Notes: generated by a model not told the origin, from the sequence alone. A DNA stretch of 64,000 nt from Rahnella sikkimica (GCF_002951615.1 NZ_CP019062.1:1550001-1614000); one strand, 5' to 3'. Shown: positions 27,675 through 36,144, counted from the first letter of the stretch. Numbers and translations are program-made.

Positions 27675-29102
27675 ATGGCCACTGTCTCTTCATTAGGTAT
27701 TGGTTCAGGCTTAGACCTCACCACTTTGCTGACTAACCTGACCACCGCTGAAAAAGCACGCCTGACGCCTATCAGCAACGCGCAGAGCAGCTATAGTGCC
27801 AAGCTTACCGCTTACGGCACGATGCAAAGCGCCTTGCAAACATTTGCCGACGCGGCCACTGCGTTGTCATCCACCAATACCTATGGCGCTACCACCGCCA
27901 CATCGAGTAATACCGCCGCCTTCAGCGCGACCACCACCACGGGTGCCGCCGCCGGTAAATACTCTGTTTCCGTGACCCAGCTGGCCTCTGCCCAGTCTTT
28001 AATCTCCACCACGCAAACCAGCAGCACGACCGCATTAGGTGCAACTACCAGCGGTAACTCCCGCACCCTCACCATCAGCCAGGGCGACGGCAGCACCCCG
28101 CTGAGCATTAAGTTGACCGACTCGCAAACGTCACTGACTGGCGTTCGTGATGCGATTAATAAAGCCGGTGGTGGCGTTACCGCCAGCGTCGTGAAAGTCA
28201 CCGACAGCAGCTATAAGCTGGTACTGAGCGCCAACAATACCGGTACCAATTCAGAAATGACGGTGGCCGTTACGGGCGATGACACCCTGAACAACATCAT
28301 CGGTTATGACTCTTCCACCAGCACCGGTGCGATGACGCAAAACGCCGTGGCCGCTAACGCCCAACTGAGTTTCAATGGCATCGACCTGGAACGTCAAAGC
28401 AATACCATCAGCGATGCACAGGACGGGATTACCTTAAGCCTGACCGGTACCACAACCACCGCGGCATCGCTGACCGTGGCGAAAAACACCAGTACCGCAT
28501 CGACGGCTATTCAGACCTTTGTTGATTCCTATAACGCCTTACAGGATACCTTCACCAGTCTGACCAAATTTACGGCCACCGCGACCAACACGGATACCTC
28601 AGATAGCACCAACGGGGCGTTGCTCGGTGACAGCGCGTTGCGCACAATCCAGACGCGTCTGAAAACAGCCCTGGGGTCTGCTTCCGGTTCCGGCACAATC
28701 AGCTCATTGTCCAGCATCGGTATCACGACCGACCCGACCACCGGTAAGCTGGAAATTGACAGCACTAAACTCAACACGGCGCTGACCAGCAATACCGCCG
28801 CAGTGCAGACCATGATGGTCGGTGATGGTAAAACGACCGGCGTGATGACCAACATCGCCAATCTGAACACCGGTTTCCTCAATACCACCAACGGGACAAT
28901 TGCGAACGCTGAAGCGGCGGTGAATACCACGCTGAAAAGCCTGACCACGCAATACAACTCGGTCAACGACAGCATTAACACCACCATCGCCCGCTATAAA
29001 ACGCAGTTTACTGCACTTGATGTGGCTATCCAGAAGCTCAACAGCACGGCGACGTATCTGACGACGCAGTTCGAAGCGATGTCTTCATCAAGTTCAAGCT
29101 AG
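27675..29102 (+). CDS. fliD: Flagellar hook-associated protein 2, filament cap FliD
   Basis: A 475-residue cap protein that sits at the filament tip and folds incoming flagellin. The conserved N-terminal block reads SSLGIGSGLDLTTLLTNL. The C-terminal domain ends with a coiled coil (SLTTQYNSVNDSINTTIAR, then a TYLTTQFEAM segment). The middle is unusually rich in Thr, Ser and Ala, as in other enterobacterial FliD. The ATG has AAAGGA upstream. fliS starts 14 bases after the stop, so fliD, fliS and fliT form one unit under the sigma-28 promoter. Confidence 0.95.
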   Translation: MATVSSLGIGSGLDLTTLLTNLTTAEKARLTPISNAQSSYSAKLTAYGTMQSALQTFADAATALSSTNTYGATTATSSNTAAFSATTTTGAAAGKYSVSVTQLASAQSLISTTQTSSTTALGATTSGNSRTLTISQGDGSTPLSIKLTDSQTSLTGVRDAINKAGGGVTASVVKVTDSSYKLVLSANNTGTNSEMTVAVTGDDTLNNIIGYDSSTSTGAMTQNAVAANAQLSFNGIDLERQSNTISDAQDGITLSLTGTTTTAASLTVAKNTSTASTAIQTFVDSYNALQDTFTSLTKFTATATNTDTSDSTNGALLGDSALRTIQTRLKTALGSASGSGTISSLSSIGITTDPTTGKLEIDSTKLNTALTSNTAAVQTMMVGDGKTTGVMTNIANLNTGFLNTTNGTIANAEAAVNTTLKSLTTQYNSVNDSINTTIARYKTQFTALDVAIQKLNSTATYLTTQFEAMSSSSSS

Positions 29103-29116
29103 TAAGGAAACAGAAT

Positions 29117-29554
29117 ATGTATAACGCTAAAGGAACGCAGGCTTACGCGCAGGTTGGTGTAGAAAGCGCAGTCATGAGTGCGTCGCCTTACCAGTTAGTC
29201 ACGATGTTATTTGACGGGGCGCGTAGCGCCCTGATCCGTGCACGCATTTTTATTCAACAAGGCAGCATTGCCGAAAAAGGCAAATCGCTGTCTATGGCGA
29301 TTAATATTATCGACAGCGGACTGAAAGCGGGATTAAGTCGGGAGAAAGGCGATCCGGAATTAGTGGATAACCTCGAAGCGCTTTACTCGTATATGGTTCG
29401 CCGTTTATTACATGCAAATTTACACAACGATCAAGAGGCCATCACCGAGGTGTTGGCCTTGCTTGAAAATATCGCCGATGCCTGGCGGCAAATCGGCCCA
29501 ACCCCCCACCCGTCGCAGGACCAATATAATGGATCAACATCAGTATCTGGTTAA
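29117..29554 (+). CDS. fliS: Flagellin export chaperone FliS
   Basis: A 145-residue cytoplasmic helical protein that binds the C-terminus of flagellin and keeps it unfolded for export. The family start MYNAKGTQAYAQVGVESAV and the core SPYQLVTMLFDGA are present. GNxxGA... type variation is minor, and the length is slightly above the usual 130-140. Its last 26 bases overlap the start of fliT, pointing to translational coupling. Confidence 0.95.
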   Translation: MYNAKGTQAYAQVGVESAVMSASPYQLVTMLFDGARSALIRARIFIQQGSIAEKGKSLSMAINIIDSGLKAGLSREKGDPELVDNLEALYSYMVRRLLHANLHNDQEAITEVLALLENIADAWRQIGPTPHPSQDQYNGSTSVSG

Positions 29555-29891
29555 TGAATATCAACTGATCCTGTCTTTAAGCGAGCAGATGTTGCGGCTG
29601 GCACAAGATGAAAAATGGGATGAGCTGGTCGAACTTGAGTTCAGCTATGTGAAAGCGGTGGAAGCGACCACCAAATTACCGATGTCAGAACAGACGTCGA
29701 TAATGATTCAGAATGATATTCGCCGGTACTTACGCATCATTCTGGATAATGAAAATACGATAAAGATATTATTACAGGCCCGGATGAATACGCTCACCCA
29801 GCTGATTGGTCAGTCGTCCAGACAACAACAAGTGAACACGACGTACGGAAAAATTGATCTCCGTTCGATCGCCTTTGGCGATCACCAATAA
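29529..29891 (+). CDS. fliT: Flagellar protein FliT (FliD export chaperone)
   Basis: A 120-residue helical protein. The start at ATG 29529 (MDQHQYLVNEYQLILSLSEQ) is chosen because it matches FliT length and lies inside the end of fliS; the frame itself is open further upstream. In Salmonella FliT escorts the cap protein FliD and also restrains FlhDC. The segment SEQMLRLAQDEKWDELVELE is family-like. Sequence conservation in this family is weak, so position supports the call as much as sequence does. Confidence 0.88.
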   Translation: MDQHQYLVNEYQLILSLSEQMLRLAQDEKWDELVELEFSYVKAVEATTKLPMSEQTSIMIQNDIRRYLRIILDNENTIKILLQARMNTLTQLIGQSSRQQQVNTTYGKIDLRSIAFGDHQ

Positions 29892-30107
29892 TTATTAAAG
29901 TGTTTTTTTGTTTTATTTGTTTCCAATATTTCTTGTGCAAAAATAAGGTTTCAGGGGCAGAGAGCCTACGGCTACCAGGGCTGACTCTCTCTGTCTCCTT
30001 CCGTAACACTCGCCTAAACCGGCAGCCTGTTTGTAATGGCATAAGCGGGAAGTTTTATATCAGGCAGCAAACAACAGGTTGCGGTCGTCATTTCGGGCAT
30101 CATCGAT

Positions 30108-30956
30108 ATGGTTCGTAAAATAAAAGTGACTCCAGGGATAGGCACTATTTCGCTACTTATTCAGCATAGTGAGCTTTTTATTCACGATGTCTATATTAAT
30201 AAGCCGCAATTGATTCTTGTCCAGAATGGAAGTCTTTCTGTTACTAACCAGGAACAGCACTTCACGCTCCAGGCGGGAGAGATGCTGGTGATCAACAACG
30301 GACAAACCCTCAGTGTGACCCATCACCTGCCGGAAAATGGCCCGTTCAGTTGCGCCATCATGGCATGGGATCACCAGCTACTCGGTGACACGGCCCTTTA
30401 CGCCACAGGTTTTTCACCGCCGCTGATTGCCGTTGACACCCTGCAAGTTATTCCGCACATTCCGGCGGCCTTCAAACAAAGTTTCACAGACACCCACAGC
30501 GCCATTCTCTGGCATCACGGCCTGCCCGCACCGATTACCCGCCACCGCATGTTGGAACAATTACTCTGGTTGTCGCAGCTGGGTGTCCGCTATTCCTTGC
30601 AGCACAGTGAAAGCGTGACACAGCGCGTACGGGAATTACTGGTCGATAATTTGCATAAATCCTTTACGGCGGCGGAAGTGGCGGAGCAACTGATGATGAA
30701 TGAAGTGATGTTGCGTCGCCGGCTGGCGGCTGAAGATTGTGTTCTGCGCAATCTGATGATTGATGTTCGCATGACGCAGGCGCTGCGGTTATTGCAATGT
30801 ACCGATCTGGCGATTTCCAATATTGCTCACCAGGTGGGTTACGAAAGCGGTTCCCGTTTTGCCGAACGTTTTCGGAAACGTTTCGGATTTGCCCCCACGG
30901 CTATCCGTGGCCACATGCGCCCGCTTTCAGCACAAACGATGACTTATAACAACTAA
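30108..30956 (+). CDS. AraC-family transcriptional regulator
   Basis: A 282-residue regulator with two parts. The N-terminal cupin-like domain (about 20-110, with HFTLQAGEMLVINNGQ) probably senses a ligand. The C-terminal AraC-type DNA-binding domain (about 180-275) has two helix-turn-helix motifs, ending with ISNIAHQVGYESGSRFAERF and RKRFGFAPTAIRGH. The target is unknown. It stands alone after fliT, and no adjoining transport or catabolic gene hints at its role. The ribosome binding site is weak. Confidence 0.82.
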   Translation: MVRKIKVTPGIGTISLLIQHSELFIHDVYINKPQLILVQNGSLSVTNQEQHFTLQAGEMLVINNGQTLSVTHHLPENGPFSCAIMAWDHQLLGDTALYATGFSPPLIAVDTLQVIPHIPAAFKQSFTDTHSAILWHHGLPAPITRHRMLEQLLWLSQLGVRYSLQHSESVTQRVRELLVDNLHKSFTAAEVAEQLMMNEVMLRRRLAAEDCVLRNLMIDVRMTQALRLLQCTDLAISNIAHQVGYESGSRFAERFRKRFGFAPTAIRGHMRPLSAQTMTYNN

Positions 30957-31067
30957 CCCCTAAGTACTACAATGCCAAATCATGAGTAACATCACACAAT
31001 AATTGATTACCAGATGTTAACGGAATATTATACACGCCGTTAATTTACAGGTAATCAGGGGCTGGCA

Positions 31068-31244
31068 GTGCACGTTTGGTGGGAAGTGATTAAAACGATT
31101 TATTGGGGTGGATTGGCTGTTGCGGCGCTGGTAACGCTTCTCGTGAGCCGCGACACGATTAAAATACGCTTGCTAACGTCCGGCATTATCGGGTTTACCT
31201 GGCCGATGAGCCTTCCCGTCGTTCTGCTCTTCTCGCTGTTCTGA
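31068..31244 (+). CDS. GhoT/OrtT-family membrane toxin
   Basis: A 58-residue hydrophobic protein starting at GTG 31068, with AGGGG six bases upstream. Two transmembrane helices are separated by a charged loop (SRDTIKIRLL). The C-terminal part, GFTWPMSLPVVLLFSLF, closely matches the end of E. coli GhoT and OrtT (GITWPMSLPVALLFSLF from memory). Those proteins damage the inner membrane, dropping ATP and proton motive force under stress. E. coli GhoT is paired with the RNase antitoxin GhoS; no ghoS-like gene is upstream here, so the orphan toxin OrtT is the better comparison. A terminator follows. Confidence 0.82.
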   Translation: MHVWWEVIKTIYWGGLAVAALVTLLVSRDTIKIRLLTSGIIGFTWPMSLPVVLLFSLF

Positions 31245-31272
31245 CCGCACGCTGTTGTGGCTCAAAGCCAGC

Positions 31273-31298
31273 AAAAAACCCGGCTTTCAGGCCGGGTT
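31273..31298. terminator. Terminator between the GhoT-like gene and yqaE
   Basis: Stem AACCCGGC / GCCGGGTT with a six-base loop and six A on the left. It is a good intrinsic terminator for yqaE (minus) and may also serve the plus-strand toxin gene. Confidence 0.8.
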
Positions 31299-31318
31299 CT
31301 GTCAAACGGGTGTTGCTG

Positions 31319-31477
31319 TTACTTGCGGGTTTGCACCCAGAAGCCGTGGATCAGTCCCGGCAGATAACCACACAGTGTCAGGATAATATTCAGCAAAAAA
31401 GCGCCGCCAAATCCGTTTCCTATCAGTACGCCCAACGGCGGTACCAGGATAGTGATCAAAACTCTCCAGAATCCCAT
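31319..31477 (-). CDS. yqaE: YqaE/Pmp3 family small membrane protein
   Basis: A 52-residue protein with two transmembrane helices. It reads MGFWRVLITILVPPLGVLIG and ends LTLCGYLPGLIHGFWVQTRK, nearly identical in pattern to E. coli YqaE and to the yeast Pmp3 stress protein. Members sit in the plasma membrane and affect membrane potential or salt stress tolerance. The ATG has GGGGAG six bases upstream. It is followed by a terminator and stands alone. Confidence 0.92.
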   Translation of the reverse strand: MGFWRVLITILVPPLGVLIGNGFGGAFLLNIILTLCGYLPGLIHGFWVQTRK

Positions 31478-31547
31478 ACATATCTCCCCTTGGTTATCAT
31501 TGGCTTAATGATAGTTCAGAGAAACAGACCCGACTATCAGATGAACC

Positions 31548-31802
31548 TTAATTGATCAGATCCAGCATAATTTCCACGTCACGACGCACTTTATCCAGCA
31601 TCGCCACGTCGCCTGCACGGTATTCGGCATCAGATATCTGATGAATCTGGCGCATCTGCCACCTCACCTGTGTTTTTTGTTCATCAGTCATATTGCGACA
31701 CATTACGATGATAAAATTACGCAGCATCAGATGTTGCATGGCAGCTTCTTCGGCATGTTTATTCACCGACATCACTAAATCGAGTACCTGTTTTTCTGCC
31801 AT
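31548..31802 (-). CDS. Hypothetical small helical protein
   Basis: An 84-residue protein, not recognised. The ATG at 31802 (MAEKQVLDLVMSVNKHAEE) is preferred over 31844 because AGGA lies seven bases upstream. It is Met-rich and predicted largely helical, with a charged C-terminus (DVAMLDKVRRDVEIMLDLIN). It has no signal peptide or membrane segment, so it is probably cytoplasmic. It is a single gene among other small genes of unknown function. Confidence 0.7.
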   Translation of the reverse strand: MAEKQVLDLVMSVNKHAEEAAMQHLMLRNFIIVMCRNMTDEQKTQVRWQMRQIHQISDAEYRAGDVAMLDKVRRDVEIMLDLIN

Positions 31803-31859
31803 TGCGTGTTCCTGCTGTAGTGGGAAAGCCGGTGGGAAAGTCATTTAACCCAGACTAGC

Positions 31860-32000
31860 ATGGCAACGGCACGGTCAAAGCCGACAGCTGATGCAAAAAG
31901 ACCCGCTATTTCTACGTCTAAAAAACGTCCTGCACCTGCAGCTAAACCGCGGAATGCAAAACCAAAAAATTCTGACCCACAACACATGGATTTATTGTAA
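31860..32000 (+). CDS. Possible very basic 46-residue protein
   Basis: An ATG frame of 46 codons rich in Lys, Arg, Pro and Ala (MATARSKPTADAKRPAISTS, then KKRPAPAAKPRNAKPKN). The composition is like nucleic-acid-binding tails and unlike random frames in this DNA. No clear ribosome binding site is seen and no homologue is known to me, so it may not be translated. Confidence 0.35.
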   Translation: MATARSKPTADAKRPAISTSKKRPAPAAKPRNAKPKNSDPQHMDLL

Positions 32001-32238
32001 GAAGCACATCACAGTGGCAGAAAAATAAAGAGTGACTTACGTCACATTTTTTCAGGATTTAAGTACCCTGCGGCGTGTGTACTCTATAATTTTAACGAAT
32101 AAGACCGTTTTTTGCAGGGCCGCCTTTTTCGCGCCCTTTTGTTATCTACTTGTGCAGTCTTTCGGGTGAGTTTTCCAGGTGAAACGAGTTTTACACTGTA
32201 GTGAGGATTATTACCCCCCATTGGGAAAAGGAGGATGC

Positions 32239-32514
32239 ATGTCTGAGTATCATTATTTATTGATAGGTGGAAGCCGCAACGGACAACGGCATGTTGATAA
32301 GCAACATAAGTTTTCGTTGTGTTTTTGGGAAGATGCATCACAGAACGCAGAACGTGAATTTTATGGTAAACAGAACGAGCGCTATAAAGTGAAGCCTGAA
32401 AAAGGGGCTGACGGAAACTGGTATCTGGTCGGTTATTGCGGAAATTGTTCGAAAATTCAGGCCGATGAACTGACCACCCAGGCGCTCACAAAACACGTTA
32501 AGCCCATGATGTAA
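32239..32514 (+). CDS. Hypothetical protein
   Basis: A 91-residue protein of unknown function. The start at 32239 (MSEYHYLLIGGSRNGQRHVD) is preferred over 32179 because AGGAGG lies just upstream. It is soluble and has two Cys in GYCGNCSKIQ, which could bind a metal or form a disulfide. It is followed by a terminator shared with the next, convergent gene. Confidence 0.7.
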   Translation: MSEYHYLLIGGSRNGQRHVDKQHKFSLCFWEDASQNAEREFYGKQNERYKVKPEKGADGNWYLVGYCGNCSKIQADELTTQALTKHVKPMM

Positions 32515-32552
32515 TACAGAAATTTTAAGTCCGAAAAGTACGCCCGTAAAAG

Positions 32553-32576
32553 AACCCCGCCACTACGCGGGGTTTT
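32553..32576. terminator. Bidirectional terminator
   Basis: Stem ACCCCGC / GCGGGGT with a five-base loop and a T-run on the plus strand, between two convergent small genes. Confidence 0.8.
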
Positions 32577-32605
32577 GGCTTTCCGGGGCAGGATTGCCTC
32601 AGTAA

Positions 32606-32875
32606 TCAGGCTGCCATGCCCTGAATATTTCGGGCGTAAAAGGCAACATGTCCTCCAATGGCGAAATGTGCCTCATGGTGCCCTAACCGCCCGAGCGGCG
32701 CGATGCGCACAATCTCCCCTTCAAATTCCCCGTCCTGAATTTGCGTGATCGCCACATCCAGCTGATAACTGGCCGGATGAACGCCGACCGGGAAGGTGAG
32801 TAATTTAACCCGATCACCCACCTGAAACCGGGTGAGCAACGGCAGAGGTGCCTGTTCAAAAATATCCTGATCCAT
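32606..32875 (-). CDS. Hypothetical protein, beta-rich
   Basis: An 89-residue soluble protein, not recognised. The ATG at 32875 has AAGGAG six bases upstream. The pattern VGDRVKLLTFPVGVHPASYQ followed by DGEFEGEIVRIAPLG suggests a small beta-barrel fold (SH3-like), but this is only a reading of the residue pattern. It has no signal or membrane segment. Confidence 0.7.
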   Translation of the reverse strand: MDQDIFEQAPLPLLTRFQVGDRVKLLTFPVGVHPASYQLDVAITQIQDGEFEGEIVRIAPLGRLGHHEAHFAIGGHVAFYARNIQGMAA

Positions 32876-33063
32876 CGGTGACTCCTTATTTTCCAGTGGG
32901 ATTAATTAGAGGATAGGATATGTTTACGCGTCCTGCCGGATACCGGCGTGAAGCACTTCTCTCTTTACGCATTTCTTTTTAAAGAAACAGTGTTTAATAA
33001 ACCGCTTTTGTCCGCACGTAGTCGCGTAAAATTTTTGTTCTAAACACCCGATAAGGACCCGCC

Positions 33064-33264
33064 GTGAAAAAATTAACGCCAGAGCAATGCATTATCCTGA
33101 CCGGATTTACCGGGATCCTGCATGGCGAATTTGAGGGGTTTCACGAAGATTTGCAGAGGCGCCTGGGCCGTGAAGTCCAGACGTCAGAACTGGGATACCC
33201 GGAATTTATCGAAGAATGCCGGACACTTTACGAAGACGATTTTAACAATCTAATGCCAGACTGA
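33064..33264 (+). CDS. Hypothetical protein of a family also found in phages
   Basis: A 66-residue acidic protein starting at GTG with AAGGA six bases upstream. The pattern LTPEQCIILTGFTGILHGEF, followed by a FHEDLQRRLGR segment, resembles short proteins carried by enterobacterial phages and prophages, as I recall them. Function is unknown. No other phage genes are near. Confidence 0.68.
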   Translation: MKKLTPEQCIILTGFTGILHGEFEGFHEDLQRRLGREVQTSELGYPEFIEECRTLYEDDFNNLMPD

Positions 33265-33267
33265 TAA

Positions 33268-33303
33268 CAAAAAAGCCGGCCAAAAGAAGATCCTCTGGCC
33301 GGC
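33268..33303 (-). terminator. Terminator of the 57-residue gene
   Basis: Perfect stem GCCGGCCA / TGGCCGGC with a 13-base loop, followed on the minus strand by a T-run. It sits just after the stop of the minus-strand gene at 33329-33502 and also blocks reading from the gene on the left. Confidence 0.7.
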
Positions 33304-33328
33304 CTGTTGCCTGACTGAATGCGCGTGA

Positions 33329-33502
33329 CTACGGTTTAACGATGCCGCGAATGAAATTCTCATTTACCCGGATCACATTCCCCGTTTCCACATTGATAAC
33401 CTGATACTGCACCGGTGTAACTTCATCCAGAACAGCGATAACTTCAAACAAACCTGGTGTAAAAGTAAGCGTGACAAAAACGCCAACAGGATAGACAGCC
33501 AT
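33329..33502 (-). CDS. Small hypothetical protein, beta-rich
   Basis: A 57-residue protein, not recognised (MAVYPVGVFVTLTFTPGLFE, then NVIRVNENFIRGIVKP). The ATG at 33502 has AGGA seven bases upstream, and an intrinsic terminator follows the stop. The alternating hydrophobic pattern suggests a small beta fold. A longer antisense-frame reading over the same place (33373-33561) has no such support. Confidence 0.65.
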   Translation of the reverse strand: MAVYPVGVFVTLTFTPGLFEVIAVLDEVTPVQYQVINVETGNVIRVNENFIRGIVKP

Positions 33503-33833
33503 AATTTTATCCTTTCAATCATGTTCTTATAATGTACTGCTTTACCTACGGAAGTAATCATACATCAACTATTAATCACACCCAGTGATTTCATTACCTA
33601 CATTAATCACTCCCGTTAAATGTTGCATAAAAGAAGTACAGATACGCGATAAATAGATCAGTATTTGATCAATTCAGACAACTCTGACAGACATGGGCAA
33701 GTCGTCATCAATTTTTACACGCTTTCACCCCGATTTCTGGCAGCAAACTTTTGCGTGGCTCTCCAGCCGCTTGTTTTCGATGTGATTTCGGTTAAGAATA
33801 TGAGTCCATTTTGTTGCATTGAGAGCCCGCGCT
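33503..33833. other. Intergenic region before the acetyltransferase gene
   Basis: About 330 AT-rich bases with no convincing gene. It holds the promoter of the small gene to the left and presumably that of the acetyltransferase gene. A 62-codon frame starting at 33665 looks like chance. Confidence 0.4.
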
Positions 33834-34313
33834 GTGAGTGCCCAGATTTTTGAAACCGATGCGAATCACCCGCATCTGACACGACTGATTGCAGAGCTGG
33901 ATGCTTATCAATACCCGCTTTACCCGCCGGAATCCTTTCAGGGAATTAACGTCACCGCGCTGGATGCCGGTGAGATTTTCTGTTTTATGGCGCGGGTAGA
34001 CGATGACTGGGCAGGGTGTGCGTGCCTGTATATTTCGCGCCCTGAAGGTAATGAGAAACCCATTGCCGAAATGAAGCGGGTTTATGTGAACCCGCTGTAT
34101 CGCGGGCAGGGTATTGCTTCCCTGCTGATAGACGCAATGGAAAGCAAACTGAAAACATTAGGGTATCGGGATTTGTTTCTGGAAACCGGCGTATTTCAGG
34201 AAAAAGCCATCACGCTGTATGAGAAATTGGGGTATGCCCGCACGGAAGCGTTTGGTGATTACTGCCAGGCACCGGATCCGCTCAGCGTTTATATGATGAA
34301 ATCAGTGGCCTGA
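33834..34313 (+). CDS. GNAT family N-acetyltransferase
   Basis: A protein of about 159 residues with the GNAT fold. The acetyl-CoA binding motif is clear: VYVNPLYRGQGIASLLIDAM (Q/RxxGxG/A pattern), then YRDLFLETGVFQEKAITLYE with the usual LYEKLGY after it. The substrate is unknown. The start is doubtful: GTG 33834 is used here, but TTG 33819 is also in frame, and neither has a strong ribosome binding site. It is a single gene. Confidence 0.82.
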   Translation: MSAQIFETDANHPHLTRLIAELDAYQYPLYPPESFQGINVTALDAGEIFCFMARVDDDWAGCACLYISRPEGNEKPIAEMKRVYVNPLYRGQGIASLLIDAMESKLKTLGYRDLFLETGVFQEKAITLYEKLGYARTEAFGDYCQAPDPLSVYMMKSVA

Positions 34314-34400
34314 GACGGCGCGAAAACGCCAGGGAAAAACGCAGAGAAATATCTCCATAACGCTGCCTTGAGACAGTGTTATGGAGACGCGAAAAGCGGA

Positions 34401-34640
34401 TTACATCAGCACATTGCTTTTCGATGCCGGAATTTCATTGGACGGAATGACCCATTTTTTTAGGGTGATAACGAAGAATTTTTTGCCTTTGGTGATCTTG
34501 GCACCACGGTCACCACATTCCAGCGCAAGTTTGAAAAACTCATCACTGTTGATACTAAAAGCCAGTTCGACTTTTTTCACCATACCGGAATTAAGCAGCT
34601 CTTCGGCTTCGTGTAATGATTTGGCCTGAACGACTGACAT
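34401..34640 (-). CDS. Hypothetical protein
   Basis: A 79-residue soluble protein, not recognised (MSVVQAKSLHEAEELLNSGM). The ATG has GAGG five bases upstream, so translation is likely. The mix of an N-terminal helix and later strands (GAKITKGKKFFVITLKKWV) is all that can be said. Confidence 0.68.
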   Translation of the reverse strand: MSVVQAKSLHEAEELLNSGMVKKVELAFSINSDEFFKLALECGDRGAKITKGKKFFVITLKKWVIPSNEIPASKSNVLM

Positions 34641-34784
34641 AAATACCTCGTGAGAATGGAGGGAGTTGTATTTGCCCCAATATCCTATTTCACTTTTGTT
34701 TCATCATTATGACAGTATCGTGAACCTTCAGAAAAGTGCCACGTTTTAGCGCACAAAATCACCATTCCGTGCGCCCGTTCAAAT

Positions 34785-35690
34785 TCAGGAAAGACGATAA
34801 TGACGATCCGGCACCGGCGTATCCGGCAGGTGAGTCTGGTTGTTCATTTCCCGCAGGTTAATTTCGATATTGGTACACATCGCGTCCATCGGCAGATGGT
34901 TATTGGCGTAGCCGAAAGGCATTTCCAGCTCTTCGGCCAGCGTATCCAGTGACAGAAAACTGTACGAAATAAAGCCGGACACCAGCAGCGTCATGTAATG
35001 TAAATCCACCACCAGCGCAAACGGTAATAAGCTGCAGAACAGGTAGACCGTCCGGTGCAACAAAAGCCCGTAAGCAAAAGGGATCGGCATACTGACAATA
35101 CGCTCGCACCCGCCAACCACCTGCGAAAGCTGTAACAACGTGGTGTCCATGTGGGTGTAAACGATATCCGACAACTCCCCGCTTCGACGCCGTTCGGCCA
35201 GCCATTGCGACATCCGCAACTGCACCATATTGGTCGGCGCGCGGCGCGACAGAATATCTTCCGCATCGTCTCCCAGCAAACGCTCAATATCAGGACGCGG
35301 ATCGCTGTGGCGCAACTGATGCTTGAGGCTGTAACAGAACGCCAGCAACAGTGTTGTCACCCGCTGGGCTTCGCCCGGACACACCGCCATCACCTGACTT
35401 TGCAACGTGCGGCAGGCAATCAGTAACCCGCCCCACAGCTGCCGCGCTTCGGTATAACGCGAATATGCCACGCTGTTACGAAAGCCGAGGAAGATTGCTA
35501 TTGATACCCCCAGCAGACTGAACGGGGCCAGCGTGAGCTTAACGCCGAGTGTCTCATACCAGGGCAGGCTGAGAATGGCGGCGAGCGACATCAATAAATT
35601 CAGACTGAGGCGGAACATAATGCTGGGCAGAACAGAGCCATGCCAGGCGAACAAACGCAAGAACCAGTGACGCGGAGGACGGATTATCAT
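34785..35690 (-). CDS. Bestrophin-like anion channel family protein (YneE type)
   Basis: A 301-residue inner-membrane protein of the bestrophin/UPF0187 family. The start MIIRPPRHWFLRLFAWHGSV and the segment FLGFRNSVAYSRYTEARQLW (near 70-90) are typical of the bacterial members such as E. coli YneE. Four transmembrane helices are expected in a pentameric channel. Bacterial bestrophins studied so far pass ions, but the physiological role is open. It is a single gene. Confidence 0.86.
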   Translation of the reverse strand: MIIRPPRHWFLRLFAWHGSVLPSIMFRLSLNLLMSLAAILSLPWYETLGVKLTLAPFSLLGVSIAIFLGFRNSVAYSRYTEARQLWGGLLIACRTLQSQVMAVCPGEAQRVTTLLLAFCYSLKHQLRHSDPRPDIERLLGDDAEDILSRRAPTNMVQLRMSQWLAERRRSGELSDIVYTHMDTTLLQLSQVVGGCERIVSMPIPFAYGLLLHRTVYLFCSLLPFALVVDLHYMTLLVSGFISYSFLSLDTLAEELEMPFGYANNHLPMDAMCTNIEINLREMNNQTHLPDTPVPDRHYRLS

Positions 35691-35907
35691 TTTTTATAGA
35701 AGTGCTTTAGGCAGGTGAAGCGATTTTTTTGCGATTCTTGCAAATAAACCCGCACATGCAAAGGACAATTTTGTGACATACGTAACATTTATTTTGAGAA
35801 TTGTAGTTTTCGTTTACAGATGTAGGGATCACTTTGTACAAACGGTAACGGAAACATAATGTTTGCCGTGGTAATGTCCGATAACAAACTAGACTGAGAG
35901 GAGGTCA

Positions 35908-36144
35908 TTGCCCCGGACGGCGTGGATGCTTTCAGGATTGATCGGTACAAACGATCAAAATACTTATAACGATCGGTTATACCCATTGGAATTACAGGCC
36001 TATTCGCGAGACGATCGTGGAAAATTGAGAGCGGGCATACCAGTGAAAATTATTCTTATTGTACTCATCGTGTCGGCAATTATCGGGTTAGCCGCCTGGT
36101 TTATCTTCAGATCGGCAGTCAAAGATTCGGAAGATGATTATTAA
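35908..36144 (+). CDS. Possible small single-span membrane protein
   Basis: A frame of 78 codons starting at TTG 35908 directly after AGGAGGTCA. Its C-terminal 33 residues, which could also start alone at GTG 36043, form one transmembrane helix (ILIVLIVSAIIGLAAWFIF) followed by a charged, acidic tail (SAVKDSEDDY). The N-terminal part looks unconstrained, so the shorter 33-residue form is as likely. Not recognised. Confidence 0.45.
   Translation: MPRTAWMLSGLIGTNDQNTYNDRLYPLELQAYSRDDRGKLRAGIPVKIILIVLIVSAIIGLAAWFIFRSAVKDSEDDY

Noticed and set aside
28529..28987. 152-codon frame antisense to fliD
   Set aside because: Val/Leu-rich mirror of the Thr/Asn-rich fliD coding sequence.
33373..33561. 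62-residue frame in the same place as the 57-residue gene
   Set aside because: Different frame on the same strand, without a ribosome binding site; the 57-residue reading has one and is followed by a terminator.
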